A DNA stretch of 15,622 nucleotides, taken from NCBI GenBank assembly GCA_025360685.1, contig JANYBR010000191.1, positions 1-15,622 on the forward strand. Reading direction: 5' to 3'. This DNA is from Pseudomonadota bacterium (GTDB lineage Bacteria; Pseudomonadota; Alphaproteobacteria; Micropepsales; Micropepsaceae). The position numbers and the translations under genes are program-made. The stretch's first letter is position 1. Each line of letters starts with the position of its first letter. The notes beneath the pieces are model-generated. The model did no database searches and had not been told where the DNA came from. It saw only the letters and a program-made list of their open reading frames with translations. Positions 7,150 to 14,402 of this stretch are shown here, piece after piece.

Positions 7150-7828
7150 TCGTCGCGACAACATGTGTCCAGCACAAACCGGCGATCCGCTGCGCCCGGA
7201 CATCGCACGCGATTTTTCGATTTCTCCGCCGCTCATGCTCAACCATACTGCGCTTCCCAATGCGTGCGTCGCGGCCGATCGTTCGCGGAACGTCCTGGTG
7301 ATCAATGGCCATCCGGACCCAAGGCCAGAACGGTTTTGCGCGGCTCTGTGCGACGCATATGTGGGCGGCTCGAGAGCTTCACACCGAACTGTTCGTCAAT
7401 TGAGCGCCGGACAATTGCTGGAATTCCAACCGACGCAATCCAGACACGATGGCGACGGCTTGGCCGATGGGCCGGAAGACATCCTGAACCTGTTCGCGTG
7501 GGCCCGCCATTTGACGATTATATTTCCGCTTTGGCTGGATCGGGCGCCATTGCAACTGCAACGTCTGCTCCGCGCTGCCGCCTGTCGCCGGCGCGTGCCC
7601 TTGGCGCGCGGTAGTGTGGCGGATGGAATGACCCAGACGGTTCGTATTGTGATTACGATGGAGATTCCCGCGTTTATTCATCGCTCGCGGATTGCGGCGC
7701 GAGGCTTCGCATTACCCGAGATCTGGGTGCGCGAACCGATCTTCATCGGCAGTGTTAGCCTCATCTCAGATGCGCGACGCGAACGTTGGCTGGAGTACGT
7801 GCACGCGCTTGGCGCGACAGGGACATAG
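7139..7828 (+). CDS. Flavodoxin-fold NAD(P)H:quinone oxidoreductase-like protein (Flavodoxin_2 type)
   Basis: Probable FMN/FAD-binding quinone reductase-like protein. The fold is indicated by NVLVINGHPDPRPERFCAAL at residues 51-70 (first strand and nucleotide-binding loop) and by ARHLTIIFPLWLDRAPLQLQ at 122-141 (third strand with the FPLW motif). VRIVITMEIPAFIHRS (168-183) and RRERWLEYVHALG near the C-terminus also fit. The usual segment after the FPLW helix is shortened and arginine-rich, so cofactor or substrate binding may be altered. The start is uncertain. GTG at 7139 has GGGAG ten bases upstream and overlaps the PAS gene by 11 nt; ATG at 7163 and ATG at 7235 are in frame. The last is closest to the fold's normal beginning. 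It converges on the GST gene with a 14-nt gap, and its overlap with the PAS gene suggests co-transcription. Confidence 0.7.
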   Translation: MRLDRRDNMCPAQTGDPLRPDIARDFSISPPLMLNHTALPNACVAADRSRNVLVINGHPDPRPERFCAALCDAYVGGSRASHRTVRQLSAGQLLEFQPTQSRHDGDGLADGPEDILNLFAWARHLTIIFPLWLDRAPLQLQRLLRAAACRRRVPLARGSVADGMTQTVRIVITMEIPAFIHRSRIAARGFALPEIWVREPIFIGSVSLISDARRERWLEYVHALGATGT

Positions 7829-7842
7829 TGTTTCGCGCCAGC

Positions 7843-8478
7843 TCAGACATAAGGCTCGGCGATACCCTCTTGCGAAAGCGCGGCGCGAACGGCTGGGCGG
7901 TCTGACACGCGCCTGGCGTGGTCGGCGAGTGATGGGATCAAACGTGGCGGAGACGGCAGACTGCGTCCCCAGCGCACAAACATGAAAAGGTAGAGGTCAG
8001 CCGCCGAAAACTGGTTTCCCAATAGCCAGGTATTGGCCGACAGATGTTTGTCAATGCGTTCGAAGGTTGTCCCTAGCCGTTCAGCCGCCGCCAACTTCAC
8101 GGATTCGACGCATCCGGAATCGGCGGCATATTCACTCGGGTAGAACCAGGAACGAAACTCGGTCTGCAGAGCGTTCGAGATATGGAACATCCATTTGTAA
8201 TAGTCTCCACGCAGCGGCGATTTGTGTTCGGGCGCCAGACGCGCCTCGGGGTGGCGATCGGCGAGATACATCGCAATCGCGGCCGTCTCATAGATAGCCC
8301 GATTGTCGGCAACGAGCACAGGGATCAGACCGTTGGGATTCAGTGCCAGGTACTCAGTACTTTTCTGGGCATTGTTCGCGCGATCAACCAATCGAAGCTC
8401 GAACGACGCCCCAATCTCGCGCAAGACCATGTGCGGCATGAGGCTCGCGTTGCCGGGGAAATAATACAGGATGTACAC
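7843..8478 (-). CDS. Glutathione S-transferase family protein, 211 aa
   Basis: Cytosolic GST with a thioredoxin-like N-terminal domain (about 1-80) and an all-helical C-terminal domain (about 88-205). The N-terminus MYILYYFPGNASLMPHMVLR resembles beta-class bacterial GSTs (pattern YYSPGACSLAPH), but the class-defining cysteine position is occupied by alanine (A11). The cis-proline loop is NPNGLIPVLV (47-56, P53), and the glutathione-contacting acidic/hydroxyl pair is ET at 64-65. The C-terminal folding motif FSAADLYLF lies at 157-165. Length is normal for the family. The start is GTG at 8478, with AAGG four bases upstream. It is a single gene, divergent from cysK and convergent with the flavodoxin-like gene. 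The substrate is unknown: detoxification or stress conjugation by family, not by direct evidence. Confidence 0.9.
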   Translation of the reverse strand: MYILYYFPGNASLMPHMVLREIGASFELRLVDRANNAQKSTEYLALNPNGLIPVLVADNRAIYETAAIAMYLADRHPEARLAPEHKSPLRGDYYKWMFHISNALQTEFRSWFYPSEYAADSGCVESVKLAAAERLGTTFERIDKHLSANTWLLGNQFSAADLYLFMFVRWGRSLPSPPRLIPSLADHARRVSDRPAVRAALSQEGIAEPYV

Positions 8479-8823
8479 GGGGCCTTGTCCTCACCGCTAG
8501 TCCGAACAGACGTTTACTCCGAACACCGTCGGACTTGCATCGCACACTCAGAATACGAGATACTCAAACCGAGCACAGCTTCGTGATTGTTTGCAGCAGC
8601 TTGCACGCAATCTTCAACAAACTGGACAAAGTAATAAGGGCCATGCCCTCGAAGCGTGGGGCTCGCTCCCGCCAATTTTCTGAGCGCCAGAGATATCCAG
8701 AACCAGCCTGTGATCTCCTGGTAGCTCTGGATCTGGCCTAGTGAGCGTCCTCGCCATCTTCGCCGCCTTGAAGCGCTCTGTGCCTCCCATTAGGTTCAAT
8801 TGGTTTCTCAGCAAATCCGGACA
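8479..8823. other. 345-nt divergent intergenic region between GST and cysK
   Basis: No gene is supported. It must carry the GST promoter (minus) and the cysK promoter (plus). One weak plus-strand candidate is TTGCAT (8535-8540) with GATACT (8559-8564), spacing 18, which would give cysK a leader of roughly 250 nt. The main visible structure is the imperfect long hairpin at 8687-8736, listed separately. Confidence 0.5.
8687..8736 (+). promoter_or_regulatory. Long imperfect hairpin upstream of cysK
   Basis: The segments CCAG, ATCCAGA and ACCAG on the left pair with CTGGT, TCTGGAT and CTGG on the right. That is 16 base pairs around an 11-nt loop (8707-8717), broken by a 4-nt bulge (8691-8694) and a 3-nt bulge (8723-8725). 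It ends 87 nt before the cysK start and has no T-run after it. It may be a structured mRNA leader or a protein-binding site; neither is shown. Confidence 0.4.
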
Positions 8824-9861
8824 ATGGACATCAAAAAAGACGTGGTTGCGACGATCGGGAACACGCCCTTGATCCGGCTCAATCGTGCCAGCGATCTCAC
8901 CGGCTGCGAAATCCTCGGCAAAGCCGAGTTCATGAACCCCGGACAATCGGTCAAGGACCGGGCGGCCCTGTTCATCATTCGCGATGCTGTGCGCCGGGGA
9001 CTACTGCAGCCTGGCGGCGTGATTGTCGAGGGTACCGCCGGCAATACGGGTATCGGTCTGGCCGTGGTGGGAAACGCGATGGGCTTTCGCACCGTGATCG
9101 TCATTCCGGATACACAGAGCCAGGAGAAGAAGGACGCGTTGCGCCTGTTGGGCGCCCAGCTGATCGAAGTGCCCGCCGTTCCCTACAAGGATCCCAACAA
9201 CTACGTGAAGCTTTCCGGACGAATCGCCGAGCAACTTTCCCGGACCGAGAAGAACGGCGCGATCTGGGCAAACCAGTTCGACAATGTCGCCAACCGCCAG
9301 GCGCACATCGAAGGTACCGGCCCAGAGATTTGGCATCAGACCAATGGGCGCGTTGACGGCTTTACCTGTGCGGTCGGCACCGGCGGCACGCTCGCCGGGG
9401 TCGGCGTCGCCCTGAAGGAACACAAATCCAGCGTCCGCATTGCCGCGGCCGATCCGCTCGGCGCATCGATATATTCCTGGGTAAAGACGGGCGAACTGCG
9501 TGCCCACGGCACATCGATAACAGAAGGCATCGGCCAAGGTCGCGTGACGGCCAATTTGTTGGGTGCACCAATCGACGACGCTTATGAGATCGCCGACGAG
9601 GAGGCTTTGCCGCTACTTTTCGACCTGCTCGAGCATGAAGGATTGTGCATGGGCGGTTCGACAGGGATCAACATCGCCGGTGCTATTCGCATGGCCAAGG
9701 ATATGGGAAAGGGCCACACCATTGTCACGGTTCTTTGCGACTATGGCACGCGCTATCAAAGCAAGCTCTTCAATCCGGAGTTTTTGGCGGCAAAAGGACT
9801 GCCGGTACCTGGCTGGTTAACCGAGTCAAAGCAGCCCCTCGACATTCCATACACAAGATGA
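8824..9861 (+). CDS. cysK: Cysteine synthase (O-acetylserine sulfhydrylase family), 345 aa
   Basis: PLP-dependent enzyme of the cysteine synthase / cystathionine beta-synthase family, expected to make L-cysteine from O-acetylserine and sulfide in the cytoplasm. The N-terminus has ATIGNTPLIRL at residues 9-19. The PLP lysine is K44 in NPGQSVKDRAA. The substrate loop reads EGTAGNTG (69-76) in place of the common TSGNTG. The phosphate-binding loop VGTGGTL lies at 184-190, and GGSTGIN (277-283) replaces the usual SSGA near the cofactor nitrogen. These variants and the roughly 345-residue length mark a subgroup apart from E. coli CysK and CysM. The ATG at 8824 fits the family N-terminus; an in-frame TTG at 8800 would add eight residues, and no strong Shine-Dalgarno supports either. 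It overlaps sseA by the ATGA bases and is the first gene of this operon. Confidence 0.92.
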   Translation: MDIKKDVVATIGNTPLIRLNRASDLTGCEILGKAEFMNPGQSVKDRAALFIIRDAVRRGLLQPGGVIVEGTAGNTGIGLAVVGNAMGFRTVIVIPDTQSQEKKDALRLLGAQLIEVPAVPYKDPNNYVKLSGRIAEQLSRTEKNGAIWANQFDNVANRQAHIEGTGPEIWHQTNGRVDGFTCAVGTGGTLAGVGVALKEHKSSVRIAAADPLGASIYSWVKTGELRAHGTSITEGIGQGRVTANLLGAPIDDAYEIADEEALPLLFDLLEHEGLCMGGSTGINIAGAIRMAKDMGKGHTIVTVLCDYGTRYQSKLFNPEFLAAKGLPVPGWLTESKQPLDIPYTR

Positions 9862-10700
9862 GCGTTGAATCTCCCCTCGTCTCTACCGATTGGCTTGCGA
9901 GCCGCATCAACGCGCCGGACATTCGCGTGGCCGACGCGTCCTGGTACCTGCCTCAGGCCAACCGGGATCCGCGCGCTGAGTATGCCGCCGCGCACATACC
10001 GCGCGCGGTATTCTTCGATATCGACGACCTGTCGGACGAAACCAGCTCGCTGCCCCACATGCTGGCGCCCGCAACGAAATTTGCCAGCCGCATGCGCAAG
10101 CTGGGCCTGGGCGACGGGAACCTGATCATCGTCTACGACAGTGCCGGTATCTACTCCGCACCACGAGCCTGGTGGATGTTGCGTGCCATGGGTCACGCAG
10201 ATGTCACCGTACTCGACGGCGGATTGCCCAAGTGGCGCAGCGAGGGCCGCCCGCTGGAAGACCTGAGCGCAACGCCCTTCGCACGCCATTTCACAGCGCG
10301 GCAAGATCATGCGCTGCTCAAGACCTATCTCCAGATGAAGCAAAATCTGGAGACAAACGCCTATCAAGTGGTCGACGCACGCGGTGCACCGCGCTTCAGC
10401 GCGATGGAACCCGAGCCACGTGCCGGGGTGCGCGCCGGGCACATCCCGCGCAGCCTGAATGTGCCCTATACCGAATTGACCAATCCGAATGGTACGTTGA
10501 AATCCCGCGAGGAACTCACAAGGGTGTTCGCAGCGCGCGGCGTGGATGTGATGCGACCGACGGTGACGACCTGCGGTTCCGGCATCACCGCTGCGACCGA
10601 GATGTTGGCGCTACTTGTCGCCGGCGCCAAGGACGTTTCGCTCTACGACGGATCGTGGGCCGAGTGGGGCGCGAGCGAGGCGCCGGTTGAAACGAGTTGA
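9858..10700 (+). CDS. sseA: 3-mercaptopyruvate sulfurtransferase (tandem rhodanese), 280 aa
   Basis: Transfers sulfur from 3-mercaptopyruvate (a cysteine breakdown product) or thiosulfate to thiol acceptors or cyanide. Two rhodanese domains are visible. The first, inactive one (about 5-135) carries DPRAEYAAAHIPRAVFFDID (37-56) and VTVLDGGLPKW (116-126). The second (about 165-275) carries VVDARGAPRFS, AGHIPRSLNVPY (193-204) and the active loop CGSGITAA with nucleophile C239. The CGSG(V/I)TA loop is the hallmark of mercaptopyruvate sulfurtransferases; thiosulfate-specific rhodaneses usually have a charged loop such as CRKGVTA. The start ATG at 9858 overlaps the cysK stop in ATGA, implying translational coupling. 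The GNAT gene starts 2 nt after its stop. Context with cysK supports a role in cysteine-derived sulfur handling. Confidence 0.93.
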   Translation: MSVESPLVSTDWLASRINAPDIRVADASWYLPQANRDPRAEYAAAHIPRAVFFDIDDLSDETSSLPHMLAPATKFASRMRKLGLGDGNLIIVYDSAGIYSAPRAWWMLRAMGHADVTVLDGGLPKWRSEGRPLEDLSATPFARHFTARQDHALLKTYLQMKQNLETNAYQVVDARGAPRFSAMEPEPRAGVRAGHIPRSLNVPYTELTNPNGTLKSREELTRVFAARGVDVMRPTVTTCGSGITAATEMLALLVAGAKDVSLYDGSWAEWGASEAPVETS

Positions 10701-10702
10701 AC

Positions 10703-11230
10703 ATGAGCAGCGACGACAAACGCCGCATTCCGATGATCGTCACGTTCCTGGAGATGGATGCCAAGCCGGCCGCGCTCCCACCACCCGCGCCGCGCGGCAA
10801 GATCGCCATCATTCGCGCCGTCAATCCGCCGGTGCACTTCTACCGCTACCTCTACAATACGATCGGCGACGCCTATTATTGGGTGGATCGGCGTAAGTTG
10901 TCCGATACAGCACTGGCGGCCATCATCCAAGACGCAAAAGTCGAACTCTATGTGCTCTACACCGACGGCAATCCGGCCGGCCTTGCGGAACTGGATTTTC
11001 GCGAAGGCTCAAACGGCCAGCTTGCCTATTTCGGATTGATGCCCGAAGCAGTGGGCAAACGACTCGGTTATTTCTTCCTGTATCACGCAATTGCGAACGC
11101 TTGGGCGCGACCGATCACAAAATTGTTGGTCAACACCTGCACGCTCGATCATCCGCGCGCCTTGCCACTCTACCAGCGGCTGGGCTTCGCTCCCTACAGC
11201 CGTGAGGACCGCTACATCGAATTGCCGTAA
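10703..11230 (+). CDS. GNAT-family N-acetyltransferase, 175 aa
   Basis: Probable acetyl-CoA-dependent acetyltransferase; the substrate is not recognised. After a 30-residue N-terminal extension rich in proline, the GNAT fold is seen in ELYVLYTDGNPAGLAELDFR (81-100). It continues in AYFGLMPEAVGKRLGYFFLY (108-127), the acetyl-CoA-binding motif A region in a divergent form. NTCTLDHPRALPLYQRLGFA (144-163) is the classic C-terminal motif B with the closing tyrosine. It starts at ATG 10703, 2 nt after the sseA stop, with GAG about eight bases upstream. An in-frame ATG at 10733 would drop the extension's first ten residues. Its tight linkage to cysK and sseA hints at a substrate in cysteine or sulfur metabolism (inference). 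The peptide transporter follows 49 nt later and may share the transcript. Confidence 0.88.
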   Translation: MSSDDKRRIPMIVTFLEMDAKPAALPPPAPRGKIAIIRAVNPPVHFYRYLYNTIGDAYYWVDRRKLSDTALAAIIQDAKVELYVLYTDGNPAGLAELDFREGSNGQLAYFGLMPEAVGKRLGYFFLYHAIANAWARPITKLLVNTCTLDHPRALPLYQRLGFAPYSREDRYIELP

Positions 11231-11279
11231 GGCCAATCCTTCGGCATGCTCGGGTCCGCACAATGGGGAGTTGCCTGCT

Positions 11280-12734
11280 ATGGCCATGGCCGACGCCGCA
11301 CCAGAAAAGACACTGTTCGGGCACCCGCGCGGCCTGACATGGCTGTTCACGACGGAGATGTGGGAGCGCTTCTCGTACTACGGAATGCGCGCAATTCTCG
11401 TGCTGTATCTGACCAACTTTCTTTTGTTGCCCGGGCACGTGGAAAGCGTGGTCGGTTATCACGCAATCAAGGCAGCGTTTGAATCAATCTTCAACGGCGG
11501 CCAGCCATTGGGCGTCCAGCCGCTCTCGTCGGTCATCTACGGAAACTACACTGCGTTCGTTTATCTCACACCGTTTTTCGGTGGGATGATCGCGGATCGT
11601 TGGCTCGGTCAGCGCATGAGCGTGATCGTCGGCGGGGTCACCATGGCCATCGCTGAGTTCACGCTGATGGAACCTCGCCTGTTGTTCGTTGGCCTGCTGC
11701 TACTCATCATCGGTAACGGCTTTTTCAAGCCGAACATCTCCACTCAGGTCGGCAACCTCTACAAGGCAGGCGACAGCCGCATTGATCGCGCCTATTCGAT
11801 CTTCTATGTGGGAATCAATGTCGGAGCGTTCTTTTCACCGCTGGTATGCGGCACGCTCGCTGAGGATCCTGCGTGGGGCTACAAGTGGGGTTTCTGCGCC
11901 GCCGGCATCGGGATGGTGATCGGCCAAGTGATCTACATGTTTGCACTGCGGACGCTTCCTAAAGATCGCGTCGAACGCACACGCGCCGGAACCGAAACCA
12001 AGAAGCCACTGACTTCTACCGACTGGAAGGCTGTCAGCGCATTAATTTTGCTTTGCATACCGACCACCCTCTTTTGGGCGACCTACGAACAGCAGGGCAA
12101 CACGATCAATCTGTGGGCCGAGCAGTTCACCAATCGCGCCTTCATTCCGGGGATCGTCGACTGGCAGATTCCCGTCACTTGGTTTCAGTCATTCAACCCT
12201 TTCATGATTTTTGCGTTCACACCTCTGATCGTCGGGCTCTGGGGGCGTCAGGCAAAGCGGGGCAGAGAACCGCGCACAGTCATCAAGATGGCGTTGGGAA
12301 ATTTCCTGCTGGCGCTCTCGTATCTCATCATGGCGGCGGCGGCGTTCGTCACTGGGGCTGATGGTCACGCGAGCTGGCTCTGGCTTTTGGGGTTCTTCAC
12401 GGTGATTACGTTGGGAGAACTGTATCTATCGCCCATCGGTCTTGCCCTTGTAGCGAGAGTCTCGCCACCGCAAATCCTGTCAGCCATGATGGGTCTGTGG
12501 TTCATCACAAGCTTCACCGGCAACCAACTGCAAGGCTATATCGGCAGCTTCTTCAGCCGCATGGACAAGGTCTCCTTCTTCTTGCTCTGCGCCGGACTTG
12601 GCCTCCTTGCGTCAGTCGTGACTTGGGCGTTCGACCGGCCGTTGCGTTCAATCCTGGAGGGCGGACCGTCCAGACCTCAGATGGTCCCCGAACCTCAAGC
12701 CGACACCGGCGCCGTGAAGCATCCGGCGCAGTGA
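11280..12734 (+). CDS. POT/PTR2-family proton-dependent oligopeptide transporter, 484 aa
   Basis: Inner-membrane MFS transporter that takes up di- and tripeptides with protons. The family signature is clear. The ExxERF motif lies in helix 1 (TEMWERFSYYGMRA, E26, E29, R30, with YYG at 33-35). Helix 4/5 carries GNGFFKPNISTQVGNLY, followed by the second PTR2 signature IFYVGINVGAFFSPL. The protein has about 12-14 hydrophobic segments, with charged loops after the first six. The mid-protein stretch TTLFWATYEQQGNTINLWA matches the helix 7 region that lines the peptide site. The ATG at 11280 has GGGGAG nine bases upstream; a second in-frame ATG lies two codons later. The stop is only 15 nt from the stop of the convergent amino-acid permease, with no obvious terminator between. 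The exact substrate is not known. Confidence 0.94.
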   Translation: MAMADAAPEKTLFGHPRGLTWLFTTEMWERFSYYGMRAILVLYLTNFLLLPGHVESVVGYHAIKAAFESIFNGGQPLGVQPLSSVIYGNYTAFVYLTPFFGGMIADRWLGQRMSVIVGGVTMAIAEFTLMEPRLLFVGLLLLIIGNGFFKPNISTQVGNLYKAGDSRIDRAYSIFYVGINVGAFFSPLVCGTLAEDPAWGYKWGFCAAGIGMVIGQVIYMFALRTLPKDRVERTRAGTETKKPLTSTDWKAVSALILLCIPTTLFWATYEQQGNTINLWAEQFTNRAFIPGIVDWQIPVTWFQSFNPFMIFAFTPLIVGLWGRQAKRGREPRTVIKMALGNFLLALSYLIMAAAAFVTGADGHASWLWLLGFFTVITLGELYLSPIGLALVARVSPPQILSAMMGLWFITSFTGNQLQGYIGSFFSRMDKVSFFLLCAGLGLLASVVTWAFDRPLRSILEGGPSRPQMVPEPQADTGAVKHPAQ

Positions 12735-12749
12735 GCCACACTGGACCCG

Positions 12750-14204
12750 CTACTCGTTCGCGACTTTCCACTTCGATGGCGCCGCATGCCAAACGCCGTA
12801 GACAAAATAGATGATCAGCCCGAGCACAGTCCAAAGGACGAGGCGGCTTCCGGTGTCGGGCGACGACCGGAACAGGCTGGCCATCATCAGCAAGCAGGTG
12901 GCGACTCCGGCCGGCGCGACGAACCAAACGGCCGGCGTCTTGAATGAGCGCTTCGCCTTGGGCGTGGTGATCCGCAGGATCATGATGCCGCCGCAGACCG
13001 CTATGAAGGCAAGAAGCGTTCCTACCGATACCAACTCGGCGAGGATGTCGAGCGGAAAGACCGCTGCCAGCAGTGCCGCGAAAAATCCAGTGATGACGGT
13101 CCCGCGATGCGGCGTGCGAAAGCGCGGATGGACCTTGGAAAAGGTCGGCGGCAAAAAGCCGTCACGCGCCATGGAATAGAAGACCCTCGATTGGCCATAG
13201 AGCGATACGAACACAACGGACGCCAACCCGACCAACGCTCCCACGTCGACCCACCGAACAAGCCAACCGAGGTTCGAAATCTTTCCGATTGCGAACGAGA
13301 CAGGATTGGCCACGTCCAGGGTGCGCCAGTCGGTAATACCCGTCAGCACGACTGCCATTCCGATGTAGAGAACGGTGCAGATTGCCAGCGAGCCCAAAAT
13401 GCCGATCGGAAGATCACGCCTCGGATTCTTCGCTTCCAGCGCCGCGACCGATACCGCTTCGAAGCCGATATAGGCAAAAAAGATCATGCCGGATGCGGCC
13501 AAGATGCCGCTGATACCGAACTTTCCGAATGTACCGGTGTTCGGCGGGATGAAAGGGTGAAGATTGGCAACATGCACGTAGGGAAGACCGAATGTAATGA
13601 CGAGGATCACGATCCCGGTCTTGATCATGACCATCAACGCATTAAAACGTGCCGATTCACTGACGCCGACTACCAAGAATACCGTCAACGCGATGATCAA
13701 CACCACCGCTGGGAGATTGATGATCGCGCCGCTGAGATGAATGGCACTGAAGCTGGTTCCTGAAATCGGCGCGTTAGCCAATTCGGGAGGAAATGTAATT
13801 CCCAGACCGTGCAGAAAACTCACGAAATATCCCGACCATCCCACCGATACGGTCGACGCCGAAACCAGGTATTCGAGCACCATGTTCCAGCCGATGAACC
13901 AAGCCATCAAGCGGCCCATCGTGGCGTAGGCATAAGTGTAAGCGCTGCCAGACTCCGGAATCATCGACGCGAATTCGGCATAACAGAGCCCAGTGAACAG
14001 GCAGCCAAGCCCCGCAATGAGGAATGAAATCAGAACTGCCGGTCCGGCATGTTCGGCCGCCGCGGTTCCGGCAATCACGAAGATGCCCGCGCCGATGATC
14101 GAACCAATACCGATCATGATGAGATTTACGGGTCCGAGTCCGCGATGAAGTTGGTGATAGCTCTCGGTGACTGGATTGGGTTCGGTGAGTGATGCGTCGC
14201 TCAT
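12750..14204 (-). CDS. APC-superfamily amino-acid permease (cationic amino acid transporter-like), 484 aa
   Basis: Inner-membrane amino-acid transporter of the APC superfamily, closest by eye to the bacterial cationic amino acid transporter (CAT/YfnA-like) group. After a short soluble N-terminus, helix 1 holds the broken-helix substrate motif GIGSIIGAGIF at residues 32-42. CYAEFASMIPESGSAYTYAY (74-93) is the conserved helix 2-3 segment. FFAYIGFEAVSVAALEAKNP in the middle is the helix 6 motif of this group, and SRVFYSMARDGFLPPTFSKV is the conserved loop after helix 8. About 12 hydrophobic segments are present. The start ATG at 14204 has only a distant G-run upstream. Divergent from metC across about 200 nt and convergent with the peptide transporter. 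Substrate is not fixed by sequence. Confidence 0.93.
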   Translation of the reverse strand: MSDASLTEPNPVTESYHQLHRGLGPVNLIMIGIGSIIGAGIFVIAGTAAAEHAGPAVLISFLIAGLGCLFTGLCYAEFASMIPESGSAYTYAYATMGRLMAWFIGWNMVLEYLVSASTVSVGWSGYFVSFLHGLGITFPPELANAPISGTSFSAIHLSGAIINLPAVVLIIALTVFLVVGVSESARFNALMVMIKTGIVILVITFGLPYVHVANLHPFIPPNTGTFGKFGISGILAASGMIFFAYIGFEAVSVAALEAKNPRRDLPIGILGSLAICTVLYIGMAVVLTGITDWRTLDVANPVSFAIGKISNLGWLVRWVDVGALVGLASVVFVSLYGQSRVFYSMARDGFLPPTFSKVHPRFRTPHRGTVITGFFAALLAAVFPLDILAELVSVGTLLAFIAVCGGIMILRITTPKAKRSFKTPAVWFVAPAGVATCLLMMASLFRSSPDTGSRLVLWTVLGLIIYFVYGVWHAAPSKWKVANE

Positions 14205-14402
14205 GTTGGCCAGTAAACCCCCGCAAATTACCCAAGTGGCACTTAACGTAGCAGCCGCCGGGACAGCGAGAAAGCACCTGTGCCGGTGAGCGAAATTAGC
14301 GGCCGCGCATGCTCCGCCAGAAGCCTTTCATTGCAGCAGCGCGCCAAGCGCGTTAGTTGAGGACCCTTGACAGGCAGACGAAGAGTTTGGGAGTGCGCTT
14401 TC
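14205..14402. promoter_or_regulatory. Divergent intergenic region between permease and metC
   Basis: This 198-nt region must carry both promoters. No strong -35/-10 pair was recognised. A small GC palindrome, CGCGC-CAA-GCGCG, lies at 14340-14352, about 50 nt before the metC start and within a weak TTGCAG...TTAGTT pair; it may be an operator or chance in GC-rich DNA. No SAM riboswitch fold was recognised by eye. Confidence 0.3.

Noticed and set aside
13107..13763. Plus-strand frame of 218 codons opposite the amino-acid permease
   Set aside because: Charged antisense shadow; the permease helices and motifs are clear on the minus strand.
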